Below are positions 53,841 through 62,753 of a DNA stretch of 64,000 nucleotides, piece after piece; position 1 is the first letter of the stretch; every line of letters begins with the position of its first letter. The notes beneath the pieces were generated by a model that was given only the letters and a program-made list of their open reading frames with translations, was not told the origin of the DNA and made no database searches. Source of the DNA: a bacterium (GTDB lineage: Bacteria; Krumholzibacteriota; Krumholzibacteriia; LZORAL124-64-63); contig JADJYS010000010.1 of the NCBI GenBank assembly GCA_016719645.1, forward strand, positions 120,235-184,234, written 5' to 3'. A program made the translations under genes and the position numbers.

Positions 53841-54962
53841 GTGAGAGCGCTGCGCTGCCTCGTGCGCAAGGAGTTCAAACAGCTGCGCCGCGACACCGCC
53901 CTGCTGCGGGTCGTGTTCGCGCTGCCGATCTTCCAGCTGCTGGTGCTGTCCTACGCCCTGAACAACGACCTGCGCAACGTGCGCGTCGCCACGCTGGACG
54001 AGGACCGCACCGCGCTGAGCCGCGCCGTCCTGGACGCCTTCCCGGCCTCGGACGTCTTCGTGCCGGGGCCCGCGGCCCGCGACGGCGACGAGCTGGATTC
54101 CCTGCTGCGGGCCGGGGCCTGCGACCTGGCGGTGCGCGTGCCGGCGGGCTTCGAGCGCGACGCCCTGGCCGGGCGCGCGCCCTCGCTGGGCCTCGACGTC
54201 GACGGGACCAACAGCAGCCTCGCCGGCCGCGGCGCCGGCTATGCCGGCGCCATCGTGATGCGGGAGGCGGCGCGCTTCGCGGCGGCGCAGGCGGGCGCGG
54301 GCGTCCCGGCGCCCCGGGTCGAGGCCGTCGTGAGGTTCCTCTACAATCCCGAGCTGGAGAGCCGCCTGTTCATGGTGCCCGGGGTGATCGTCATGCTGGT
54401 GACGATCATCTCCGCCCTGGCCACCGGCATGGCCGTGGTCAGGGAGAAGGAGCTGGGCACCCTCGACCAGGTCCTGGTCACGCCGCTGACGCCGCTGCAG
54501 TACGTGGTGGGCAAGACGCTGCCGTTCGGGCTGATCGCGCTGGCGGACCTGGCGCTGGCCACGGCGTTCGCGCACCTGTGGTTCCACGTGCCGCTGCTGG
54601 GCTCGCCGTGGGTGCTGCTGCTGGGCGTGCTGGCCTACCTGCTGGTGACCCTGGGGCTGGGGCTGCTGGCCTCGGCGGCCTCGAACACGCAGCAGCAGGC
54701 GATGTTCACGATGTGGTTCTTCCTGGTGTTCGCCATCATGCTCAGCGGGTTCTTCTTCCCCGTCGACAACATGCCGGAGTGGGCGCGCTGGCTGACGCGG
54801 ATCAACCCCATGCGGTACTTCATGGACATCGTGCGCGGGGTGCTGCTGCGGGGCGCGGGGCTCGCGGACCTGCGCGGCGAGCTGCTGACGCTGCTGGGGA
54901 TGGGGGCGGCGGCGTTCGGGGGGGCGGTGCTGGCGTTCCGGCGGGAGGGGGCGCGAGGGTAG
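53841..54962 (+). CDS. ABC-2 exporter permease 2 (YbhR-like)
   Basis: A 373-residue ABC-2 permease with the same layout as its neighbour: RKEFKQLRRDTALLRVVFALPIFQLLVLSY, a periplasmic domain (about 40-175), then EKELGTLDQVLVTPLTPLQYVVGKTLPF and FVFAIMLSGFFFPVDNMP. The final helices end EGARG. It starts with GTG four bases after the first permease stop and ends the exporter operon. The two permeases would form a heterodimer. Confidence 0.92.
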   Translation: MRALRCLVRKEFKQLRRDTALLRVVFALPIFQLLVLSYALNNDLRNVRVATLDEDRTALSRAVLDAFPASDVFVPGPAARDGDELDSLLRAGACDLAVRVPAGFERDALAGRAPSLGLDVDGTNSSLAGRGAGYAGAIVMREAARFAAAQAGAGVPAPRVEAVVRFLYNPELESRLFMVPGVIVMLVTIISALATGMAVVREKELGTLDQVLVTPLTPLQYVVGKTLPFGLIALADLALATAFAHLWFHVPLLGSPWVLLLGVLAYLLVTLGLGLLASAASNTQQQAMFTMWFFLVFAIMLSGFFFPVDNMPEWARWLTRINPMRYFMDIVRGVLLRGAGLADLRGELLTLLGMGAAAFGGAVLAFRREGARG

Positions 54963-54973
54963 GGGCCGCGCGG

Positions 54974-55002
54974 TTGTCCGGGCGCGGCGCGCGTGTTACC
55001 TT
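54974..55002 (+). promoter_or_regulatory. Promoter of the sulfur-relay cluster
   Basis: TTGTCC (54974-54979), 17-bp spacer, TACCTT (54997-55002), followed by the leader peptide at 55024. Confidence 0.5.
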
Positions 55003-55023
55003 GGGCCGGTCGAAAGGACCCGC

Positions 55024-55053
55024 ATGTCCCAGCGCCTGCGGCGCCGCCTGTGA
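55024..55053 (+). CDS. Possible leader peptide MSQRLRRRL
   Basis: A ten-codon ORF with GAAAGGA at a good distance, lying between a promoter and the TusA-like gene. Four of nine residues are Arg. A hairpin (GCCGGC with a 3-bp inner stem, about 55111-55132) lies between it and the next gene, which resembles an attenuation layout. Chance cannot be excluded. Confidence 0.35.
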   Translation: MSQRLRRRL

Positions 55054-55168
55054 GGGCCGCGCCCCGTCCCGGCGGTCCGTCGGGCATCCCAACGCCGATC
55101 CTGTCGTCCGCCGGCCCGCTAGCGCGCCGGCCTTCACCGCTTTCCGCCGCCGCCCGCCGGAGCCGCCC

Positions 55169-55438
55169 ATGAGCGGCTTCCCTCGCCATTGGAGCTTCGA
55201 CGACGTCTTCGACAGCTTCGACCGCGGCTGCGGCGACTTCATCCTCGAGCTGCGCGAGCAGATGGCCGGCCTGCCCCCGGGCGGGACGATCATGGTCGCC
55301 AGCCGGGACGCCGGCGCCCTCGTCGAGGTGCCGGCCTGGTGCCGCCTGACGGGGCACACCCTCGTGGAGGCATCGCCTCCGTTCTACCTCATCCGGAAAC
55401 GAAAGGAAGGCCCGACATGGCCGGAAAATTCTGCGTGA
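55169..55438 (+). CDS. TusA-like protein (CGDF variant)
   Basis: An 89-residue protein of the TusA/SirA fold, which carries persulfide sulfur on a cysteine. FDRGCGDFILELREQMAGLPPG aligns with the first helix, with CGDF in place of the usual CPxP. EVPAWCRLTGHTLVEA and FYLIRKR match the second half. It is the first gene of a tusA-dsrE-tusA/osmC group and overlaps the DsrE gene by 22 bases. The missing Pro residues suggest a divergent subgroup. Confidence 0.75.
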   Translation: MSGFPRHWSFDDVFDSFDRGCGDFILELREQMAGLPPGGTIMVASRDAGALVEVPAWCRLTGHTLVEASPPFYLIRKRKEGPTWPENSA

Positions 55439-55782
55439 CCGTCACCCAGTGCCGATCGGACGAAGACAAGGCGACCCTGGGCTTCGTCGTGGCGAACGCC
55501 GCGGTCGGCAGCGACAAGGAGACGATGGTCTTCCTGAGCGCCGACGGCGTCTGGGCGGTCGTGAAGGGCGAGATGGAGAAGGTGTCGGTGGGCGCCCCGT
55601 TCGCGCCGCTGGCCGAGCTGGTCGGGAAGTTCACCGCCAACGGCGGGAAGATCCTCGTCTGCTCGCCCTGCATGAAGAAGCGCGGCATCACCGACGACAT
55701 GCTGGTCGACGGCGCGGTGGCGGCCGGCGGCGCGGCGCTCGTGGAGTGGCTGTCGCAGGGTTCGCCCTGCGTGGGCTTCTGA
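55417..55782 (+). CDS. DsrE-family sulfur-transfer protein
   Basis: A 121-residue DsrE/F-like protein. FVVANAAVGSDKETMVFLSADGVWAV and ILVCSPCMKKRGI are the core strands; the latter has the pair of cysteines of a sulfur-handling site. VDGAVAAGGAALVEWLSQGSPCVGF ends the chain with a further Cys. DsrE proteins pass persulfide sulfur to TusA-type carriers, in line with its two TusA-like neighbours. No dsr dissimilatory genes are present, so the role is probably biosynthetic or redox sensing. Confidence 0.82.
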   Translation: MAGKFCVTVTQCRSDEDKATLGFVVANAAVGSDKETMVFLSADGVWAVVKGEMEKVSVGAPFAPLAELVGKFTANGGKILVCSPCMKKRGITDDMLVDGAVAAGGAALVEWLSQGSPCVGF

Positions 55783-55784
55783 CC

Positions 55785-56528
55785 GTGGACCTGGAGGGGC
55801 TGCTGCCCGACCACCGGCTGGACGGGGGCGACCTGGACTGCGGCTCGGGGCTGGTGCTGCTGATCCGCGAGCACATGCTGCGCGTGCCCGAGGGCGGCGT
55901 GCTCGAGCTGCGCAGCCGCGAGCGCACCGTCTGCGACGACCTGCCGCCCTGGTGCCGCATGGTCGGGCACGAGTACCTCGGCCAGCTGCCGGGGGCGACG
56001 GCCGCCGAGAAGCGGTTCTTCGTGCGGCGCGGCGCGGCCGCCGTCGCGCAGGCCGAGGCGGCGGCCCTGGCGGACGACAAGGCCCGCGCCCGCGACTACG
56101 AGTGGCGGCTGCGCGTGCGTTCGACGGGCGGCATGCGCTCGACCGCGTACTGCCGCAACTTCGCCTTCACGATCGGGCAGCCGGCCAGCTTCGAGGAGAA
56201 GGACGAGCACCCCTCGGCCGTCGAGCTGCTGCTGGGCGCGCTGGCCGGCGACCTGGCGACCGGCCTCTTCACGGCCTGCGCGCGGGCCGGACTGCAGGTC
56301 GACGACGTGGAGATCACGGCGCGCGCCGGGCTGCACGACGTGCTGGCCCACCTCGGCCTCGAGGAGGGCGACCCGTCGCTCGACGCGGTCGTGATCAAGG
56401 TCTTCGCCTCGACCATGGACGACGAGGCGAAGGTGCGCGCGGTGTGGGACGACGTGTGGCGGCGCTCGCCGGTGGCCATGACCCTGGCCAAGGCGGCGCG
56501 GCTGGAGGCGCAGTTGACGATCATCTGA
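55785..56528 (+). CDS. TusA-OsmC fusion protein
   Basis: A 247-residue fusion. Residues 1-85 are TusA-like (DLDCGSGLVLLIREHML, DDLPPWCRMVGHEYLG), with CGSG in place of CPxP. Residues 95-247 are an OsmC/Ohr-like domain (RVRSTGGMRSTAYCRNFAFTIGQP, PSAVELLLGALAGDLATGLFTACARAGLQVDDVE), which normally reduces organic peroxides through a cysteine. The fusion suggests persulfide transfer to a thiol-peroxidase-like module. It starts with GTG two bases after dsrE. Confidence 0.8.
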   Translation: MDLEGLLPDHRLDGGDLDCGSGLVLLIREHMLRVPEGGVLELRSRERTVCDDLPPWCRMVGHEYLGQLPGATAAEKRFFVRRGAAAVAQAEAAALADDKARARDYEWRLRVRSTGGMRSTAYCRNFAFTIGQPASFEEKDEHPSAVELLLGALAGDLATGLFTACARAGLQVDDVEITARAGLHDVLAHLGLEEGDPSLDAVVIKVFASTMDDEAKVRAVWDDVWRRSPVAMTLAKAARLEAQLTII

Positions 56529-56541
56529 ACAGGAGCAAGGC

Positions 56542-57729
56542 GTGATACCGTTTTCCGTGACCCAGGTGGGCAGCTGGCCGCGCTCGCGCGAGCTGCTGCG
56601 GGCGCTGCGGGACCGCCAGCAGGGGCGGCTCGACCGCGCCGGTTTCGATCGCGTGGCCGACGGCGAGGTGCGGCGCTGCGTGGCCGCGCAGCTCGACGCC
56701 GGCGTCGACATCGTCGTGGACGGCGAGCAGCGCCGCGACAACTTCTACTCGTTCGTCACCGACAAGCTGGACGGCACGCGGCTGATGTCGCTGGCCGAGA
56801 TGCTCGACACCGTCGAGGACAAGTCCGGCTTCGAGGAGATGCTCGACACCCTGGACGTGCCGGCGTCGGCCATCCGCAACCCCACCTGCACGGGCCGGCT
56901 GGCCCGGCGGGAGCCGCTGGCCCTCGAGGAGCTGCGCTTCGTGCAGCAGCTGACCGACAAGCCGGTGAAGATCACGCTGCCGGGGCCGTACCTGCTGACC
57001 CGCTCGATGTGGGTGGGCGCCTTCACGAAGGGGGCGTACGCCGACAAGACGGAGATGGGCGACGACGTCGTGCGCATCCTGCACGACGAACTGCTCGAGC
57101 TGGCCGCCGCCGGCGCCGCCTTCGTGCAGTTCGACGAGCCCGTGCTGACCGAGATCGTGATGAGCGAGGAGTGCGACCGCCGCACCTTCATGTGAGCCAC
57201 CCTTGCCACCCGCCGTGATGCGGGTGCCGAGCTCGAATACGCAGCCGAGCTGCTGAACCGCGTCGTGGACGGGGTCGCGGGGGTGCGCACCGGCCTGCAC
57301 GTCTGCCGGGGCAACTGGAGCCGCCGCGAGGACGTGCTGCTGAGCGGCGACTACGCGCGGCTGCTGCCGGCCTTCCGCGACATGCGGGTGCGCCAGTTCG
57401 TGCTGGAGTACGCCACGCCGCGGGCCGGCGACATCGCCGTGGTGGGCGAAGCCCTGGCCGACCGCGAGATCGGGCTGGGCGTGGTCAACCCGCGCACCTC
57501 GGAGGTGGAGTCGACCGCGGAGATCATCGCCCGGGTCGAGGCCGCCCTGCGCTGGTACCGCCCGCAGCAGGTGGCCCTGAACCCGGACTGCGGTTTCGGC
57601 TGCTTCGCCAACCGCTGCGTGAACGACCACGAGACGGCCGCCGCCAAGCTGGCGGCGATGGCGGCGGCGGCGCGGGAGCTCCGCCAACGGCATGGCGGTG
57701 ATGGACGATCCGGGATTATCGTATCCTAG
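56542..57729 (+). CDS. MetE-like (cobalamin-independent methionine synthase family) protein with in-frame TGA
   Basis: A 396-codon Meth_synt_2 TIM-barrel protein. The first part (IPFSVTQVGSWPRSRELLRALRD, DGEQRRDNFYSFVTDKLDG, QFDEPVLTEIV) ends in RRTFM then TGA at 57193-57195. The same frame continues ATLATRRDAGAELEYAAELLNRVV, with the zinc ligands GLHVCRGNW (His, Cys) and LNPDCGFGCF (Cys). From memory, relatives have RTFMCA here, so TGA replaces a Cys. Unlike the other breaks in this window there is no frame change. Candidate selenocysteine; the alternative is a nonsense mutation or a C-to-A error. GTG start with AGGAG upstream. Confidence 0.75.
57207..57226 (+). promoter_or_regulatory. Candidate bacterial SECIS hairpin
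   Basis: CACCCGC and GCGGGTG pair perfectly around the loop CGTGAT. The stem begins 11 bases after the in-frame TGA, and the loop has G-U at positions 2-3. Spacing and loop content fit the bacterial SECIS model. In DNA this GC-rich, a 7-bp stem can occur by chance. Confidence 0.5.
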
Positions 57730-57762
57730 CCGTCGAACGGACGGCAAAGGAAGGACCAGCCC

Positions 57763-58986
57763 ATGTCCCGGAAGCCCGGAACACCGCCACGCCGCGACGG
57801 CCTCCTGCAGCCGCTCCAGGACTTCCTGCAGCTGGAGTCCGCCGGCGGCCTGATCCTCATGGCGGCGACCCTGCTGGCGCTCGTGGTCGGCAATTCGCCG
57901 CTCGCCGGCCGCTACGCGGCGCTGCTGGACCTCCCGCTGGCGGTCAGCGCCGGCACCTTCAAGATCGCCAAGCCGCTGCTGCTGTGGATCAACGACGGCC
58001 TGATGGCGGTGTTCTTCTTCCTCGTCGGCCTGGAGCTGAAGCGCGAGGTGCTGGAGGGGCACCTGTCGAGCCCGCGGCGCGCGAGCCTGCCGGCCTTCGC
58101 CGCGGCGGGCGGCATGCTGATGCCGGCGCTCATCTACGCGGCGCTGAACCGGAGCGACCCCGCGGCGATGAAGGGGTGGGCCATCCCGACCGCGACGGAC
58201 ATCGCGTTTGCGCTGGGCGTCCTGTCGCTGCTGGGCCGGCGGGTGCCGGTCGCGCTGAAGGCCTTCCTGCTGAGCGTCGCGATCTTCGACGATCTCGGGG
58301 CCATCATTGTGATCGCTGTGTTCTACACGGCCGAGCTGTCCGCGCTGTCGCTGGGTGTCGCGGGCGGCCTGATCCTGGCCCTGGTCGCGCTGAACCGGCT
58401 GGGCGTGATGCGGCCCGCCGCCTACGTCCTGGTCGGCATCCCGCTGTGGGTGGCGGTCCTGAAGTCCGGCGTGCACGCGACGCTGGCGGGGGTCGTGCTG
58501 GCGATGGCCATCCCGCTGCGCGCGTCGTCACGGCCCGGACGAGCGCCGGGCGCCGAGCCGCCCCTGCGCCATCTCGAGCACGCGCTGCACCCCTGGGTCG
58601 CCTACGGCGTCCTGCCCGTGTTCGCCTTCGCCAACGCCGGCGTCCCGCTCGCGGGCCTCGCGCCCGCCGACATGCTCCACCCCGTGCCGCTGGGGATCGC
58701 GGCCGGCCTGCTGTTCGGGAAGCTGGCCGGCGTGCTGTCGTTCTGCTGGCTGGCGACGCGCGCCGGTCTCGCCTCGCTGCCCGACGGCGCCGGCTGGCGG
58801 CAGATGTTCGGCATCGCCCTGCTGTGCGGCATCGGCTTCACGATGAGCCTGTTCATCGCCTCGCTGGCCTTCGAAGCGGGCGGCGCGTCGTTCCAGGGGC
58901 TCGAGCGCCTCGGCATCCTGGCCGGGTCGCTGGTGTCGGGGGTGGCCGGCTACTTCGTGTTGCGCGCGGCGACGCGCTCCGCCTGA
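57763..58986 (+). CDS. nhaA: Na+/H+ antiporter NhaA
   Basis: A 407-residue inner-membrane antiporter that exports Na+ in exchange for protons. It contains LESAGGLILMAATLLALVVGNSPLA, KREVLEGHLSSPRRASLPAFAAAGGM, PTATDIAFALGVLSLLG (Asp at the ion path) and VAIFDDLGAIIVIAVFY, whose FDD pair is the NhaA ion-binding site. Length and helix number match E. coli NhaA. Its own promoter is not obvious; the ribosome site is AAGGAAGGA. Confidence 0.95.
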   Translation: MSRKPGTPPRRDGLLQPLQDFLQLESAGGLILMAATLLALVVGNSPLAGRYAALLDLPLAVSAGTFKIAKPLLLWINDGLMAVFFFLVGLELKREVLEGHLSSPRRASLPAFAAAGGMLMPALIYAALNRSDPAAMKGWAIPTATDIAFALGVLSLLGRRVPVALKAFLLSVAIFDDLGAIIVIAVFYTAELSALSLGVAGGLILALVALNRLGVMRPAAYVLVGIPLWVAVLKSGVHATLAGVVLAMAIPLRASSRPGRAPGAEPPLRHLEHALHPWVAYGVLPVFAFANAGVPLAGLAPADMLHPVPLGIAAGLLFGKLAGVLSFCWLATRAGLASLPDGAGWRQMFGIALLCGIGFTMSLFIASLAFEAGGASFQGLERLGILAGSLVSGVAGYFVLRAATRSA

Positions 58987-59155
58987 CAGCAGGGGAGACG
59001 CCCGGCGCTGTGTGAAAATTGAAAGTCGCAGTTTGAATTTTACCGCAGGGCTATGGAGGGCGATCACCCTCGTCGCGGAGATCGCGGATTCCGCTCACCG
59101 CCACCGTCACCGGTCATCCGGGTGCAGCGCCGGCCAGCGAGGGACAACCCGGCCT

Positions 59156-59697
59156 TCACCGATAGAGCGCCTTGACCGTCCCGAACGACATCGTCTCGTT
59201 CGGCACGGCCGTTTCGCAGGTGACCGTCAGCACGAGTTGGTCGATCGTCAGCGCCTCGTATCCCATCGGGAGGCAGTGGATCATGTCGAAGGAGAAGTTG
59301 TGATGGTAGCCGATCGTCAGGTCGGCCCGGCCGTCCTCCAGAAAGGCCCATCCCGACGGATCCCCGCCGTTCGTGAGCGTGACGGTCTCACCGTATGGCT
59401 GCTGCAGAGGCGCGGTGAACGAGCCGCCGGCACCGCCGAGCGATAGATCCACCGTGAACTCGAGCCAGAAGTCGTAGCCCCACGGTTCGTCCATCATCTC
59501 GCACCAACCGTGCTGGCCGCCGCCGTATCCCGTGGCGAGGATCGACACCTCGGTCACGTTCACGAGCGTGACGCCGAGATCGACCGGGATCGTGCCAGAG
59601 GCGGGGTCGTCGACGGACCAGGTTACGGTCGCCGCAAAGCGGTCGGCACGAGCAGCAGCGTGATCAACAGAGCGGGCGCCGTACGCGCAACGGACAT
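59156..59697 (-). CDS. Small secreted protein with FGxVKxLYR tail (one apparent frameshift)
   Basis: About 180 residues. An ATG at 59697 begins a signal peptide (MSVARTAPALLITLLLVPTA); the frame then breaks at 59637, where one T appears missing from a run of three. The rest continues AATVTWSVDDPASG and VNVTEVSILATGYGGGQHGW to the end SFGTVKALYR. The mature part is Gly-rich and beta-like, without a known domain. Its tail matches the three WGxVKxLYR proteins. It is divergent from the second kinase gene across 285 bases. Confidence 0.7.
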
Positions 59698-59737
59698 CGG
59701 GTCACCTCCGAGAGCCTGTGGGACGGCATGGGGGCGA

Positions 59738-59845
59738 TTGATCAGATTTTATCAATTGATGCCATTCGATGCAAGGACATGGCTTGTTCCCCGGCTTCCA
59801 GGGTCGCGATTCTGAAGGCAGTTATACAGGATTGAATATATCCTG
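59738..59845. promoter_or_regulatory. Two inverted repeats upstream of kinase 2
   Basis: TTGAT-n8-ATCAA (59738-59755) and CAGGAT-n7-ATCCTG (59827-59845) lie in the AT-rich part of the 285-bp region between the small secreted-protein gene and the kinase. They may be operators; no consensus promoter is seen. The rest of the region is unremarkable. Confidence 0.3.
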
Positions 59846-59982
59846 GTTCAGGTGCATACCGTAGATGCGCCACGGACGTCCCCGCCTCGGCCCGGATGAG
59901 ACCAACGGCCGCTCCCCTCCGGGCGGCAGGGGGCGTCGTGCAGTACTCCAGTCCTGCGGGATCCCGAACCACGAAGGACGAC

Positions 59983-62682
59983 ATGATCGGCAAGACGCTG
60001 CTGCATTACGAGATCAAGCGCCTGCTCGGCAAGGGCGGCATGGGCGAGGTCTTCTGCGCCCGGGACACCAAGCTGGACCGCGACGTGGCCATCAAGATCC
60101 TCCCGGTCGAGCTGAACGGCGATCCGGAGCGCGAGGCCCGCTTCCAGCGCGAGGCGCGCGCCCTGGCCAGCCTGCAGCACCCCAACGTGGCGTCGGTCTA
60201 CGGCTTCGAGGAGGCGGAAGGGTTCCGCTTCCTGGTCATGGAGCTGGTGTCGGGCTCCGAGCTGACCGAGCGCATGAGTGCGGGTCCGGTGCCGATCGCC
60301 GAGGCCCTGAACATCGCCCGCCAGATCGCCGCGGGCCTGGAGGCGGCCCACGAGAACGGCATCGTGCACCGCGACCTCAAGCCGGCCAACATCATGGAGA
60401 CGACCGAGGGCGAGATCAAGATCCTGGACTTCGGCCTGGCCCAGGCCTGGTTCGGCGACGGCGCCCGCCAGAGCGAGTCGTCGATGACGCCCACCCTCAC
60501 CGCCGCCCTGAGCCAGGCCGGAGCCATCCTGGGCACGGCTGCCTACATGAGCCCCGAGCAGGCCCGCGGCGGCAGCGTGGACCGGCGCGCCGACATCTGG
60601 GCGTTCGGGGTGATCCTGTTCGAGATGCTGACGGGCAAGCGGCTCTTCCTCGGCGAGACCACCAGCGACACGCTGGCCGCGGTCCTGCGCGCCGAACCGG
60701 AGTGGGACACCCTGCCGGTCGCCGAGGCGCCGGCCCTGTGCCGGCTGATCGAGCGCTGCCTGGAGCGCAATCCCAAGCAGCGGCTGCGCGACATCGGCGA
60801 GGCCCGCATCTTCCTGCAGGACGGCGACGCCAGCGGTTCGCACCTGAGCTTCTCGCACCTGGGGACGACGGCCTCGTCCGGCGAGCCCGTCCGTGCCCGC
60901 ACGCCGGCGCTTCTGCTGGCTGGCCTGACGGCTGTGGGTCTGTTGGCGGGCACGCTGGTGGGCTGGAAGGTGCTGGCCCGGCCGGCGCCGGCGCCGGTCC
61001 TGCACGCCATGATCCCCCCGCCGGGGATCACCGACTACGAACTCAACTCCACGAACCCTGGTCCGGCGGCCCTGTCGCCCGACGGCACGATGCTGGCGTT
61101 CACCGCCACCGACGCCGACGGCGTGACCCGGCTGTACCTGCGGCACCTCGACCAGGGCGAGTCCGTCGCCCTGTCCGGGACCGAGAGCGCCGCGTACCCG
61201 TTCTGGTCCCCCGACGACAGGTTCATCGGCTTCTTCGAGGCGGACGGCAAGAAGCTCAAGAAGATCGCCGTGGCCGGCGGGCCGCCGGTGACCCTGTGCA
61301 CGGCGGACAACGTCAAGGGCGGCTCCTGGAACGATCGCGGCGACATCATCTTCGCCCGCGGCGCCGACACCGGCATCTTCAGGGTCCCGGAGATCGGCGG
61401 CGAGCCGGTCCGCATCACCGCCGTCGGCCCGGACCACAACTCCCACCGGCATCCCCGGTTCCTGCCCGGCGGCCGGGAGTTCCTCTTCATCGGGCGTTCG
61501 GCCAGCAGCGATCACGACAATAGCGTGTTCCTGGCGAACCTGGACACGACCGTCGTCCCGAGGATCATCGCGACGTCGCAGGCCCACGCGGACTACGTCG
61601 ACGGCTACCTGCTGACGGTGCGCGAGAACGTGCTGATGGCGACGCCCTTCACGCCGGACCAGAAGAGCGCGACCGCGGGCGGCGCCCCGCTGGTGGACAA
61701 CATCCTGACGCTGCAGGGGGCGGTGGTCGGGCTGTTCAGCCCCTCGCCGACGGGCATGCTGGCCTTCCAGACGGGAGCCTCGGCCGAGGCCAGCCAGGTG
61801 CTGACGTGGACGGACATCGAGGACGGCAGTTCGCAGCCCCTGGGCGACCTCGGCCAGATCTACCACCCGGCGATCGCCCCGGACGGGAAGCGCGCGGTCG
61901 TCGAGGTGCGCAACGCCTCGAACGAGGGCACCGACCTGTGGCTCGTCGACCTGGAGACGGGCCTGCGGACGCGGTTCACGTTCGCGCCCGGCGACGAGAT
62001 CCGGGCCTGCTGGTCGCCGACGGGGGAGTCCGTGTTCTACGAGTCCAAGGAGGGCGGGAGCTTCCGCATCATGCAGCAGCCCGTGGAGGGGCAGGGCGGC
62101 GCCGCCGTCCTGCTGGAGGCGGAGCGCGAGATCGCGGTCACCGGGGTGGCGGCGGGGGACCGCGCCGTCCTGCTGGACTTCGAGCGCGAGGACGGGAAGT
62201 TCGAACTGCGGCGCCTGTCCCTGGACGCGGGCGGCGGCGCGATGACGACCCTGGCGACGGCGGCCGGGACCAACCTGGGCGGCGGCGTGTACTCGCCCGA
62301 CAACCGCTGGATCGCCTACCACACCGAGAGCGCCGCCGGCTGGGACATCTTCGTGATCCCCGCGACCGGCGGCGCGCGCAAGTGGCAGGTCACCAGCGAC
62401 GGCGCCGTCTACCCGAAGTGGAACCGCGACGGCACGGAGCTGTGGGTCGTCCGGTTCAGCGGCGATCTCCACGCCTACGACGTCGACGGCGCCGGCCAGA
62501 CCTTCCGCGTGGGCAAGTCCCGCCGCACGCAGAAGGTCGCCTCACCCGACGCCAGCGGCAGCTTCTACGACCTGCACCCGGACGGGAAGCGGATCCTCCA
62601 GACGGGGGCCGACCCTTCGTTCCGCTCCGAGGTCTCGTACCTGCACCTGGTGACGGACTGGAAGCGGGGGTTGGTTCAGTAG
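59983..62682 (+). CDS. Membrane-anchored Ser/Thr protein kinase with beta-propeller domain
   Basis: An 899-residue Hanks-type kinase. The kinase domain (about 8-285) has the loop GKGGMGEVFCARD, Lys38, HRD 129-131, DFG 149-151 and SPE near 190. Its first 150 residues line up position by position with kinase 1. One membrane helix spans about 309-330. The periplasmic part (about 345-899) is a TolB/WD40-like propeller, with repeats such as LSPDGTMLAFTATDADG, WSPDDRFIGFF, FLPGGREFLFIG, SPDNRWIAYHTE. Both neighbours encode small secreted proteins with the WGxVKxLYR tail, one divergent and one convergent. Confidence 0.93.
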   Translation: MIGKTLLHYEIKRLLGKGGMGEVFCARDTKLDRDVAIKILPVELNGDPEREARFQREARALASLQHPNVASVYGFEEAEGFRFLVMELVSGSELTERMSAGPVPIAEALNIARQIAAGLEAAHENGIVHRDLKPANIMETTEGEIKILDFGLAQAWFGDGARQSESSMTPTLTAALSQAGAILGTAAYMSPEQARGGSVDRRADIWAFGVILFEMLTGKRLFLGETTSDTLAAVLRAEPEWDTLPVAEAPALCRLIERCLERNPKQRLRDIGEARIFLQDGDASGSHLSFSHLGTTASSGEPVRARTPALLLAGLTAVGLLAGTLVGWKVLARPAPAPVLHAMIPPPGITDYELNSTNPGPAALSPDGTMLAFTATDADGVTRLYLRHLDQGESVALSGTESAAYPFWSPDDRFIGFFEADGKKLKKIAVAGGPPVTLCTADNVKGGSWNDRGDIIFARGADTGIFRVPEIGGEPVRITAVGPDHNSHRHPRFLPGGREFLFIGRSASSDHDNSVFLANLDTTVVPRIIATSQAHADYVDGYLLTVRENVLMATPFTPDQKSATAGGAPLVDNILTLQGAVVGLFSPSPTGMLAFQTGASAEASQVLTWTDIEDGSSQPLGDLGQIYHPAIAPDGKRAVVEVRNASNEGTDLWLVDLETGLRTRFTFAPGDEIRACWSPTGESVFYESKEGGSFRIMQQPVEGQGGAAVLLEAEREIAVTGVAAGDRAVLLDFEREDGKFELRRLSLDAGGGAMTTLATAAGTNLGGGVYSPDNRWIAYHTESAAGWDIFVIPATGGARKWQVTSDGAVYPKWNRDGTELWVVRFSGDLHAYDVDGAGQTFRVGKSRRTQKVASPDASGSFYDLHPDGKRILQTGADPSFRSEVSYLHLVTDWKRGLVQ

Positions 62683-62753
62683 GCGGGCAGCGTTCTGATC
62701 GCCGCCACGCCGGCCGGCATCCGGCCTCCGCGGTCGACTGGTTTCTTGAAGAA

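Noticed and set aside
55169..56528. Dissimilatory sulfur oxidation (dsr) locus
   Set aside because: DsrE and TusA-like proteins alone are not enough; no dsrAB, dsrC or rhd genes are present.
57196..57729. Separate gene for the second half of the MetE-like protein
   Set aside because: It is in the same frame, lacks its own ribosome site, and one barrel of this family spans both halves.
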